A stretch of 64,000 bases of DNA from Pseudoxanthomonas koreensis (GTDB taxonomy: Bacteria; Pseudomonadota; Gammaproteobacteria; Xanthomonadales; Xanthomonadaceae), in the NCBI RefSeq assembly GCF_010093225.1, contig NZ_PDWM01000010.1, forward strand, positions 1 through 64,000, given 5' to 3'. Under the pieces are notes generated by a model. That model saw only the letters and a list, made by a program, of their open reading frames with translations. It did no database searches and had not been told where the DNA came from. The translations under genes and the position numbers were made by a program. Below are positions 32,553 to 40,932 of the stretch, in pieces (position 1 is the first letter of the stretch; every line of letters starts with the position of its first letter).

Positions 32553-33599
32553 ATGAACGAAGGATTCCGCGTACTCGTGTACGCCACCGTGTTCGCGGTG
32601 CTCGCCGGCTGGGTGCTGTACCTGGGCCGCGACATCCTGGTGCCGATCGTGTTCAGCGTGATGGCGATGTACGTGATCCTCGGTTCGGCGCGGCTGCTCG
32701 AACGCGCGCCGGTGATCGGCCCGGCGCTGCCGCCGCGCCTGCGCTACGGTCTTTCGGCGCTGGCGATGCTGGCGGCGCTGCTGCTGCTGGGCTGGCTGGT
32801 GATGGACAGCGTGGACGCGCTGGTCGCGCAGGCACCGCACTACCAGGCGCAGCTGGTGGCGCTGGCGCAGCGCGGCGCGACCGTGCTGGGCCTGGAATCG
32901 GAGCCGAGCTGGGAGACGATCCGGCGCGGCGCGCTGGATCGCTTGAGCCTGCAGAAGCTGGCCGCCTCGCTGCTGCTGTCGCTGGGCGCGATCCTGGCCG
33001 GGCTGACCGTGATCGGCCTGTACGTGGTGTTCCTGATGGTCGAGCGCGGCCACTTCGATGCCAAGGTCGCCGCGCTGTCTGACGATCCGGCGCGCGTGGC
33101 CCAGGTGCGCCGCATCGTCACCGACATCAACCACCGGATCGGCACCTACCTGGCGCTGAAGACCCTGCTCAGCCTCCTGCTGGGCCTGGCCAGCTGGATC
33201 ATCCTGGCGGCGATGGGAGTGGAACTGGCCGGCTTCTGGGCACTGCTGATCGGGCTGCTCAACTACGTGCCCTACATCGGCTCGGTGCTGGGCGTGGCCC
33301 TGCCGGCGCTGTTCGCGCTGCTGCAGTTCGGCGACCTGAAGACCGCGCTGCTGCTCGCCGGCGGGCTGTCGGTGGTGCAGTTCCTCAACGGCAACCTGCT
33401 CGACCCGTACCTGATGGGCAGCTCGCTCAACCTCAGTCCGTTCGTGATCCTGGTCTGCCTGACCGTGTGGACCGCGCTGTGGGGCATGGCCGGCGCATTC
33501 CTGGCGGTACCGCTGACCGCGTGCCTGGTGATGGTGCTGGCCGAGTTCAACGGCGGGCGGCCGATCGCGGTGCTGCTGTCGAAGAAGGGCGAGGTCTGA
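32553..33599 (+). CDS. AI-2E/PerM-family membrane transporter
   Basis: The 348-aa protein has about seven or eight hydrophobic segments: three at the N-terminus, a soluble loop at about 90-140 and then the conserved C-terminal pair GLLNYVPYIGSVLGVALPALFA and GNLLDPYLMGSSLNLSPFVIL, typical of the family. Members include TqsA and Na/H antiporters, so the name does not fix the substrate. It lies 83 bp after the GH43 gene on the same strand. Confidence 0.88.
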   Translation: MNEGFRVLVYATVFAVLAGWVLYLGRDILVPIVFSVMAMYVILGSARLLERAPVIGPALPPRLRYGLSALAMLAALLLLGWLVMDSVDALVAQAPHYQAQLVALAQRGATVLGLESEPSWETIRRGALDRLSLQKLAASLLLSLGAILAGLTVIGLYVVFLMVERGHFDAKVAALSDDPARVAQVRRIVTDINHRIGTYLALKTLLSLLLGLASWIILAAMGVELAGFWALLIGLLNYVPYIGSVLGVALPALFALLQFGDLKTALLLAGGLSVVQFLNGNLLDPYLMGSSLNLSPFVILVCLTVWTALWGMAGAFLAVPLTACLVMVLAEFNGGRPIAVLLSKKGEV

Positions 33600-33660
33600 G
33601 CGCAGGCGGCAGCCGCGACACAGCCCGCGTCGACCGCGTTATTCCGCCGCCACCGGGGCG

Positions 33661-33783
33661 CTGAAACTTCCGCTGTACTTTCCCGAGCGGTCGAAGCAGC
33701 AGGAAGGTCCAGTCGGCGACGTCCGGCTGCGCCGGGCGCAACAGGCGCGCCTTGAAGCGGATGGGTCCGGTCGGGGTGGCCAT
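33661..33783 (-). pseudogene. Remnant of a DUF1905 (YdeI-like) gene
   Basis: Reading from ATG 33783, the first 32 residues (IRFKARLLRPA, then DWTFLLLRP) match the N-terminus of DUF1905 proteins, which normally continue for 70 or more residues. Here the match fails soon after and the reading frame goes into unrelated sequence before the AI-2E gene. A true DUF1905 C-terminal part is not found nearby. It therefore looks like a truncated, decaying gene. Recognition rests on a short match. Confidence 0.45.
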
Positions 33784-33937
33784 GGCTGCAGGATAGCGGA
33801 ACAGCCATACCAGCTATCCATACTTGAAATCGTAAAGAAATATGGCGCTATGTGCTTGTTAAGGTATTGAATATAAAAGATTTGACTGTCCTTATTCGTG
33901 GTTGTATCGTTCTTCAATCGTAAATAAATGTTCTTCG
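33784..33937. other. AT-rich intergenic patch before yjjJ
   Basis: About 150 bp with many runs of A and T (GTAAAGAAATATGG, GAATATAAAAGATTTG, CGTAAATAAATG), in sharp contrast with the GC-rich surroundings. It should hold the yjjJ promoter: TATAAA at 33872-33877 is a likely -10-type box, but no clear -35 is seen. Together with the gene remnant beside it, it may mark an insertion junction. Confidence 0.5.
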
Positions 33938-35335
33938 ATGGCCCGCCCACTCGCCACGACCGTTCCGGACCTGTTGGCCCTGCTGGCCTCGGGCGATCCG
34001 GTCCCAGCGTCCCGGCTGCTGGCCCTGCTGGGCATCAGTCGCCCGGTGTTGTCGCGGCTCGTGCGCGAGGCGGGTACGCGGGTGCTGCGGCTGGGCAAGG
34101 GCCGTGCCACGCACTACGTGGCACGGACCGGCACCGATGCCGACAGCACATGGCCGCTGTGGCGCATGCGCGCGGACGCGACCGTGGAAGAGCTCGGCAC
34201 CCTTTACGTGCTGCAAGGCGAACGGTTCCAGTTCCAGCCCCAGGCGGACCGGCCGAACCTGACTCGCGCGGTGGATACGATCGCCGGACACTTCCCCAGC
34301 CTGCCCTGGTTCCTGGATGACCTCCGGCCACAGGGCTTCCTGGGTCGCAACTTTGCCCACCGCCGCGGCGCGGAACTGGGCGTGCCTACCGACCTCAACC
34401 GCTGGCAGCTGCGCGACACGCTCCTGGCCATCACCCGCACCGGCGGCACCGGCATCGGCGACCTGCTGCCAGGCAGCCGTGCGCTGGAGCTGGCGCTGGC
34501 CGAGCTCGACGCGGCCTCCGATGCGGTCGCCGCCGATGCGCGCGCGCGCCGCTATTCGCATTGGGCGGACGACGCCCTGGCTGGCGAGGACATCGGCTCC
34601 TCGCCCGGCGGCGAACAGCCGAAGTTCACCAGTACCGTCAGCACTGCACATGGCCGCTACGCAGCGCTGGTGAAGTTCGCCGTGCGCGACAGCGGGCAGG
34701 CCGCCACGCGCTGGGCGGACCTGCTGGCCTGCGAACAGCTGGCGCTGGAAAGCCTGCGCGAGGCCGGCCTGCCCGCATCGGAAGCGGAGCTGGTCCAGGC
34801 TGAGCGCCACCTGTGCCTGGAAGTGCGGCGCTTCGACCGCACGCCCGACGTGCTCGGAAGGCGCGGCTTCGGATCGTTGCTGGCACTCGACGCGGCCTTC
34901 GTCGGCAGCGGTGCGCGCGACTGGTCGCTGGCCGGCGAGCAGCTGGTGGCACTGGGCTGGATCGACGCGGCCACCGCAGCCGACATGGCCGTGCTGCACT
35001 GGTTCGGCCGGCTGATCGGAAACAGCGACATGCACCCGGGCAACCTCGGCTTCCATCTGGTCGATGCCGGTCCGCTGCCCTTGGCACCGGCCTACGACAT
35101 GCTGCCGATGTACCTGGCGCCGTCGCGGACCGGTGCGGTGCGACCAGTCGCGCCGATCACCCCGCGCCCGCCCGAGCGTACCGGGCAGACACCCCACATC
35201 ACTCGGGCTGCGGAAGCGGCGCTGCGGTTCTGGGAGCACGTTGCGGAGGCAACGTCGATCCAGTCCGAGGAAATCCACGCGGTAGCCGCTGCCAATCGCG
35301 AAATCGTGGCGAGGTTTGCGCGCACGTTCCAGTAA
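33938..35335 (+). CDS. yjjJ: Orphan HipA-like kinase, YjjJ type
   Basis: The 465-aa protein has an N-terminal winged-helix-like segment (ASRLLALLGISRPVLSRLVREAG) and a HipA-like kinase core. SSPGGEQPKF is the phosphate loop, VRRFDRTP matches the FDRR motif, and NSDMHPGNLGF has catalytic Asp364 and Asn369, with Asp387 (AYDM) as metal ligand. YjjJ of E. coli is a HipA homologue carrying its own DNA-binding part and lacking a separate HipB; here too no antitoxin gene lies beside it. It could act as a self-contained toxin. AT-rich upstream DNA suggests acquisition from elsewhere. Confidence 0.85.
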   Translation: MARPLATTVPDLLALLASGDPVPASRLLALLGISRPVLSRLVREAGTRVLRLGKGRATHYVARTGTDADSTWPLWRMRADATVEELGTLYVLQGERFQFQPQADRPNLTRAVDTIAGHFPSLPWFLDDLRPQGFLGRNFAHRRGAELGVPTDLNRWQLRDTLLAITRTGGTGIGDLLPGSRALELALAELDAASDAVAADARARRYSHWADDALAGEDIGSSPGGEQPKFTSTVSTAHGRYAALVKFAVRDSGQAATRWADLLACEQLALESLREAGLPASEAELVQAERHLCLEVRRFDRTPDVLGRRGFGSLLALDAAFVGSGARDWSLAGEQLVALGWIDAATAADMAVLHWFGRLIGNSDMHPGNLGFHLVDAGPLPLAPAYDMLPMYLAPSRTGAVRPVAPITPRPPERTGQTPHITRAAEAALRFWEHVAEATSIQSEEIHAVAAANREIVARFARTFQ

Positions 35336-35386
35336 CGGGGGGCCGCGGCCAGCCCTGCGGATCGCCGCGGTTTCGCAGGTACCCGG

Positions 35387-37321
35387 TCAGCGCCCGGTTT
35401 TTTCACCCCCCAACCGCCACGCCAGCCCGGAAATCCGGCTGGCATGACGCGACAATGCGGTGGCGAGGATGTCCGGGCTGGCGGCCAGGTGCAGTTCGTG
35501 GCAGGCGCGGGTGAGGCCGGTGTAGACCAGTTCGCGCGAGAGCACGCGGCTGTCGCTGGTGGGCAGCAGCAGCCACACCGCATCGAACTCCGAGCCTTGC
35601 GCCTTGTGCACGGTCATGGCGAAGGCGCTGTCGTGGCGCGGCAGGGTCGCCGGGTGGAAGGCGCGCGGCTGGTCGGGCGCGTCGCCGGGGAACCAGGCCG
35701 CCATCTGGCCGTCGGCGTCGCGCAGGCAGATGCCGGTGTCGCCGTTGAACAGGCGGTGGCGGTAGCTGTTCTCGGTGATGAGCAGCAGGCGGCCGTGGAA
35801 GAAGGCGCCGTCGCCACGCGCGTGGCGGGCATGGCTGCGCACCGCCGACGCGGCCAGACGGCCGGTGAGCAGCGCTTCGATCCGCGTGTTGAGGGTGCGC
35901 GCACCCTGCGGGCCTTCGCGCACGGCGGTGAGCAGGCGCAGTTTGGCGGCACAGGCCAGTGCGGTAGCCGGGTCGGGTGCATCGGCCAGTGCGGCCCAGT
36001 GGGCGAGCAGGCGCTCGCGCTGGGTGGCATCGGCGAGCGGATCGGCCAGGGCGGGGTGGTAGTGCACGCCGTTGAGCTGGCCGGCATGCAGCAGGCGCAG
36101 CGCTTCGCCGGTGTCGCCTGCGCGCACGGCGGCGGCCAGCGGCGCCAGGTCCAGCGCGTCGGACTGGCGCCTGCCACGCAGCAGGTGCACGTGGCGCGCG
36201 GGGAATGCGCTGCGAGTGCTGTTGATGGGTGCGGTGTCGAGGGTCGCGGTGTCGCTGCCTGCTGAGTCGATGGCCGCGGCATCGATGTCTCCCAGCAGCG
36301 GGCGCAGCGCGCTGGCGTCGTCGGCGGCCAGGCGCAGGCCGTCGCCGGCGGCGGCGAGGATGCCGCTGAGCACATCGCCGGCCTCCACCGAGGGCAGCTG
36401 GTCCGGGTCGCCGAGCAGGATCAGACGCGCGCCGTCGGGCACGGCTTCGACCAGCTTGGCCATCAGCGGCAGGTCGATCATCGAGGCTTCGTCGACCACG
36501 ATGAGGTCCTGGTCCAGCGGATTGCCGGCGTGGTGGCGGAACTCCGAAGAATCCCGGCGCGTGCCGAGCAGGCGGTGCAGGGTGGAGCCGCTGGTGGAAA
36601 GCGGCGCGAGCAGGCCGGCGTCGATGCCGTCCGCAGCGAGCAGTTCCGTGGCCTTGCGCAGGCTCTCGGCCATGCGTTCGGCCGCGCGCCCGGTGGGCGC
36701 GGCCAGGGCGATCCTCGGCGCGCCAGCGCCGGTGGCCGCCGCGCGCGCAACCAGCAGCACCAGCAGGCGCGCGATGGTGGTGGTCTTGCCGGTGCCCGGG
36801 CCGCCGGTGACCAGCAGCAGGCGCTGGCGCAGGGCCACGGCGGCGGCGCGGGCCTGGCGGTCGTCGCCGCCGGCGGCCTGCGGGAACAAGCATGCGAACA
36901 GCGGCGCCAGCGCGGCGAGCGCGGCCTCATCGACGGCATCGACACCACCGAGGCGCTGCAGGCCGGCGGCGAGGCGGCGTTCGTATTCGCGGTAGCGGCG
37001 CAGGTAGAGCAGGCCGTGTTCCAGCACCAGCGGCGCATCGGCGGCGGTTTCGGCGTCGCCGGCCTGCGGGGTGGCGATCCAGGGCGAGGCTTCGAGGATG
37101 CGCTGCCATTCGCCGGCTGCGGGCCACGGCACCTCGGCATCGACCAGGTCGAACGGATGCGTGGGGCGGAAGCCGGCATGGCCGGCGGACACCGCCAGCG
37201 ATGCCAGTGCCGCGGCGGCGGCGACTTCATCGGGCGTGTCCGGATCGAGCCGGCGCAGGCTCAGGCCCAGCGCGTGGTCGACGGTACGCAACTGGCCGCG
37301 CAGGGCATCGAGCAGGCTCAT
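35387..37321 (-). CDS. recD: Exodeoxyribonuclease V alpha subunit
   Basis: RecD is the 5'-to-3' helicase of RecBCD, which repairs double-strand breaks and degrades foreign linear DNA. The 644-aa protein has Walker A GGPGTGKT at 173-180, APTGRAAERM, the DEAS box (VVDEASMIDLPLM), GDPDQLPSVE and the late helicase motifs TVHKAQGSEFD and YTGLTRA. An Ala/Asp/Ser-rich insert at about 335-370 is not usual but keeps the frame. The ATG overlaps the recB stop by 4 nt (37318-37321), so recC-recB-recD is one coupled operon. Confidence 0.95.
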   Translation of the reverse strand: MSLLDALRGQLRTVDHALGLSLRRLDPDTPDEVAAAAALASLAVSAGHAGFRPTHPFDLVDAEVPWPAAGEWQRILEASPWIATPQAGDAETAADAPLVLEHGLLYLRRYREYERRLAAGLQRLGGVDAVDEAALAALAPLFACLFPQAAGGDDRQARAAAVALRQRLLLVTGGPGTGKTTTIARLLVLLVARAAATGAGAPRIALAAPTGRAAERMAESLRKATELLAADGIDAGLLAPLSTSGSTLHRLLGTRRDSSEFRHHAGNPLDQDLIVVDEASMIDLPLMAKLVEAVPDGARLILLGDPDQLPSVEAGDVLSGILAAAGDGLRLAADDASALRPLLGDIDAAAIDSAGSDTATLDTAPINSTRSAFPARHVHLLRGRRQSDALDLAPLAAAVRAGDTGEALRLLHAGQLNGVHYHPALADPLADATQRERLLAHWAALADAPDPATALACAAKLRLLTAVREGPQGARTLNTRIEALLTGRLAASAVRSHARHARGDGAFFHGRLLLITENSYRHRLFNGDTGICLRDADGQMAAWFPGDAPDQPRAFHPATLPRHDSAFAMTVHKAQGSEFDAVWLLLPTSDSRVLSRELVYTGLTRACHELHLAASPDILATALSRHASRISGLAWRLGGEKTGR

Positions 37322-40300
37322 GCCGCCGCCTCCTGCGACTGGCCGGCGAACAGCGCGTCGACCGCGTGCAACAGTTCCGGCGCGAAGCGCCATGCCTGCA
37401 CGCCGGGTGAATCGACCTGGCTTGCATCGAGCCCGCGGCAGAACAGGTAGCGCACGCCGCCGAAATCGCGCGCGTAGTCGTACCCGGCACCAAGGTGGAA
37501 GCGCAGCCAGCGGTGCAGGGCTATCGTGTAAATCAGCGCCTGTAGCGGGTACTCGCTATGCTCCATCGCCTCGTCCATGGCGGCGGCGTGGTAGGCGGGC
37601 AGGCGGTTGGACTTGTAGTCGAGCACGTACCAGCGGCCGTCGTGGACATAGGTGAGGTCGATCAGGCCGGTCATCAGGCCTTCGAGCTGGCGGCGGCCGC
37701 CGAAGCCCTGGCGCGTGCGCAGCAGGCCATGCGCGTGGAGCAGGGCGAGCAGGCGGTCGATGCGAGTGGGCGCCAACGCGAACTGGAACTCGATTTCCGG
37801 GCGGCGCTGCGGCTCGGGCACGTCGGCCAGGCGCGTGCCTTCGGGCAGGGCCACGGTGAGCGCCTGCCCGGCCAGTGCGGTGAGCAGGCCGGTGCCGGCT
37901 TCGACCTCGTCGGCGCCGTAGCCGCCGCGGCGCAGGGACTCGACGATGCGTCCGTGTTCGCCGGCGGGTGCCGGATCGCCGGGTCGCCAGTCGCGCCAGG
38001 CGGCGGAATCGGCGGTCTCCAGCACTTCGTGCATCACCACGCCGAAACGCGCACCGGCGAAGCGTGGATCGAAGCCGTCGTCGGCGCTGGCGGTTTCGGT
38101 GACGGCGTCCGCTTCGCCAGGCTCGTCGCGACCGCTGGCCGCCGGCTGGGGCGCCGCGCTGGAAGGATCGTGGCCAGTGTCCGCGTTGGCCAGCTGGGTG
38201 AAGCTGTAGACCCACCAGTCGCTGGCCAGCGTGCGGGTCGCACGACGCACCGGCGGCACCTCGCCCTCGGCCTGAGGCGGCAGCCAAGGCAGTGCGGCCG
38301 GCGGCGGCTCCTGATCGATGACGATGCTGCCGCGCGCGCGCGCGGCCAGCGCGGCCGGGTCCTGCACCATCGTCCACAGCGGCGACTGCGCGTGGCTGTA
38401 GAACGCGCCGGTGGCCAGCCACAGCGCGTCGCGGGCGCGGGTCAGGCCAACGTAGAGCAGGCGTGCGTCCTCGGCTCGCTGGGCCCGCTTCCAGGCGTCC
38501 ACGGCCGGCTCCCAGCCGCTGGTTTCCGCCTGCAGCTTCCAGTGCAGCACGCGGCCTTCGCCTTCGTGCACGACCACCCGGCGCCCGGCGTCCGGCGGCT
38601 TGCCGCCGATGCCGGCGTAAGGCAGGAACACCAGCGGGTATTCCAGGCCCTTGCTCTTGTGCAGGGTCACCACCTGCACGCGGCGCGCATCCGACTCCAG
38701 GCGCAGCAGCTGCGCATCGTCGTCGGCACTGGCCGCGGCGATGACCTGCTCCAGCCAGTCGACCAGGCCGTGCAGAGCCGGTGCGTGGCGCTGCGCTTCC
38801 TGCAGCTGTTCGGCCAGCTGCAGGTAGTTGGTGAGGCGGCGCTCGCCGTCGAGCAGGGCGAGCAGGCGGGTGGCATGCCAGGCGCACAGCTCGTTGACCA
38901 GGGCCAGCGGGCCGCCGCGGTCGAAGCGTTCGCGCCAACCGAGCGCGGTGTCCTGCCACTGGCGCAGCGCCGGGCTGTCGTCCTTGAGCGCGGAGAGGCG
39001 TTGCGCGTCCTCACCGACCAGCACCGTCGCCAGCGCCGCGCGCAGGCGCGACTCGTCGCCACCATGCAGCAGTGCTTCCAGCAGCACGTGCAGTTCGTGC
39101 GCCTCTGCGGTGGCGAACAGGCTCTGCTTGCCCGCGGCCACGGCGGGGATGCCGACCCGGGCCAGCGCCTCGCGAATCATCGTGGCCTCGCGATGCTTGC
39201 GCACCAGCACGGCGATGTCGCCGGGCTGTACCGGGCGGCCATCGATGGTGGCGCGGCCGGCGCGGGCATCGCCCAGCACCGCGTGGATCGCAGCCACGCA
39301 GGCGGCGGTGGCCAGTTCGCGCGACTCGCCGGCCTTGTGCGCCTTGTCCTTCGGTGGCGGCGCCTGCCACAGCACCAGCGCCGGCGCGGGGACGCCGGCG
39401 CGCAGGTAGTCGCCGTCGGCACGCTTGCCGCCGGGCTGGACCGCGTGGAACTCGATGCGCTCATCGACGAACGGCGGCGACAGCTTGTCATTGCTACGGG
39501 CCGCGGCATCAGCCTGCGCGTACAGCGCCTCGATCGCGCCGAGCACGGCGGGGCGGGAGCGGAAGTTGTGCGACAGCGGCGGCGCCTGCTCGGCGGTGGC
39601 GCGCGCAGCCAGGTAGGTCTCCACGTCGCCGCCACGAAAGCCGTAGATCGCCTGCTTCGGATCACCGATCACGAACAGCGCCGGATCGTCGCTGCCGGCG
39701 CCGAACACGCGGTCGAAGATCTTCCACTGGCGCGGGTCGGTGTCCTGGAACTCGTCGACCAGGGCGATCGCGTACTGCGCGCGCAGCTGCTGGGCCAATG
39801 CGGCGGTGTGCGGGCCGTCCAGCGCGGCGGCGACGCGGTCGATCAGGTCGTCATAGGTCTGTACCTGCAACTGCTGCTTGTGCGCGGCCAGGCGCCTGCG
39901 TGCGTCTTCGCGGATGCGGTGCAGCAAGGTGGCGCGGCGCGCCTCGCGGTAGTCGCCCATCGCGGCCAGCGCCACGGCGTAGCCCTCCACCGCGGTGCAC
40001 AGCGGCGAATCGGGCGTGCGCCCGGCTGCGGCCTTGAGGGTGCGCGCCTGCAGGGTCTGCCGCTGCAGCTGTCCCAGCTTGCCGTGCGTGAACGGCTGCC
40101 GCGGGTCGCCAGCCGCGCACCAGCGGCGCAGCGCGGCGAACAGGTCCTCGATCCATTCGACCTTGTAGCTGTTCGCGTTCAGGACCTTGCCTTCGACCGC
40201 CGCCAGCAGCGACTCGCGGAAGCCTTCGGCGTGGGTGCGCGCCGATTCCACCAGCGCTCCGGCGGCGGCGTGCAGCAGCGACGTGGGGTCCGGCAACGGA

Positions 40301-40932
40301 GCGGGCGGTGGCGGCAGCAGCACCGCTTCGCGCACCAGCAGCGACAGGTCCTGCGCCAGCGCCTTGTGGCCCTGCGACCACAGGGTGGTGAGGTCCTCGA
40401 CGCTGTCATCGTCGCGGGCATGCGCGCGCCACAGGTCGGCGGCGATGGCCTCGCGCAGGGCCTGGTCGTTGGCCAGCAGTTCCTGGGCGTGGAAGCCCTG
40501 GCCGCTTTCCAGCGCGTGCTCGCGCAGCACCCGCGCGCAGAAACCGTGGATGGTGAACACCGCGGCCTGGTCGATGCCGTCGGCGGCGGCGCGCAGGCGG
40601 CGCGCCACCTGCTCGCGTGCTTCGCCACTGCTCGCGACGTGCGCGTCGATCAGCGCAGCGGTGAGCGTAGCCTCGGGACTGGCGCCGTCGTACGGCACGC
40701 CGGCAGCGATGCCGGCGGCCAGCAGCAGGCGCCGGCGCACGCGGGCACGCAGTTCCTGGGTGGCCGCTTCGGTGAAGGTGACGGCGAGGATGCGCTCGAT
40801 CGGCAACGCGCGTTCGAGCACCAAGCGCACCACCAGCGTGGCCAGGGTGAAGGTCTTGCCGGTGCCGGCCGAGGCCTCGATCGCGCGCACGCCGGACAGC
40901 GGCAGCGACAGGTAGGCGTCCTGCGCACTCAT
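37318..40932 (-). CDS. recB: Exodeoxyribonuclease V beta subunit
   Basis: RecB is the 3'-to-5' helicase and nuclease of RecBCD. The 1204-aa protein starts with the UvrD-like Walker A SAGTGKT at 21-27 and has LAVTFTEAATQELRARV, VDEFQDTDPRQW, GDPKQAIYGFRGGD and LHKSKGLEYPLVF. The C-terminal nuclease has His in VVMHEVLE, Asp1092 (LIDLTY) and Asp1105 with Lys1107 (DYKSN), so it should be active. Its ATG overlaps the recC stop (ATGA at 40929-40932). Confidence 0.96.
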   Translation of the reverse strand: MSAQDAYLSLPLSGVRAIEASAGTGKTFTLATLVVRLVLERALPIERILAVTFTEAATQELRARVRRRLLLAAGIAAGVPYDGASPEATLTAALIDAHVASSGEAREQVARRLRAAADGIDQAAVFTIHGFCARVLREHALESGQGFHAQELLANDQALREAIAADLWRAHARDDDSVEDLTTLWSQGHKALAQDLSLLVREAVLLPPPPAPLPDPTSLLHAAAGALVESARTHAEGFRESLLAAVEGKVLNANSYKVEWIEDLFAALRRWCAAGDPRQPFTHGKLGQLQRQTLQARTLKAAAGRTPDSPLCTAVEGYAVALAAMGDYREARRATLLHRIREDARRRLAAHKQQLQVQTYDDLIDRVAAALDGPHTAALAQQLRAQYAIALVDEFQDTDPRQWKIFDRVFGAGSDDPALFVIGDPKQAIYGFRGGDVETYLAARATAEQAPPLSHNFRSRPAVLGAIEALYAQADAAARSNDKLSPPFVDERIEFHAVQPGGKRADGDYLRAGVPAPALVLWQAPPPKDKAHKAGESRELATAACVAAIHAVLGDARAGRATIDGRPVQPGDIAVLVRKHREATMIREALARVGIPAVAAGKQSLFATAEAHELHVLLEALLHGGDESRLRAALATVLVGEDAQRLSALKDDSPALRQWQDTALGWRERFDRGGPLALVNELCAWHATRLLALLDGERRLTNYLQLAEQLQEAQRHAPALHGLVDWLEQVIAAASADDDAQLLRLESDARRVQVVTLHKSKGLEYPLVFLPYAGIGGKPPDAGRRVVVHEGEGRVLHWKLQAETSGWEPAVDAWKRAQRAEDARLLYVGLTRARDALWLATGAFYSHAQSPLWTMVQDPAALAARARGSIVIDQEPPPAALPWLPPQAEGEVPPVRRATRTLASDWWVYSFTQLANADTGHDPSSAAPQPAASGRDEPGEADAVTETASADDGFDPRFAGARFGVVMHEVLETADSAAWRDWRPGDPAPAGEHGRIVESLRRGGYGADEVEAGTGLLTALAGQALTVALPEGTRLADVPEPQRRPEIEFQFALAPTRIDRLLALLHAHGLLRTRQGFGGRRQLEGLMTGLIDLTYVHDGRWYVLDYKSNRLPAYHAAAMDEAMEHSEYPLQALIYTIALHRWLRFHLGAGYDYARDFGGVRYLFCRGLDASQVDSPGVQAWRFAPELLHAVDALFAGQSQEAAA

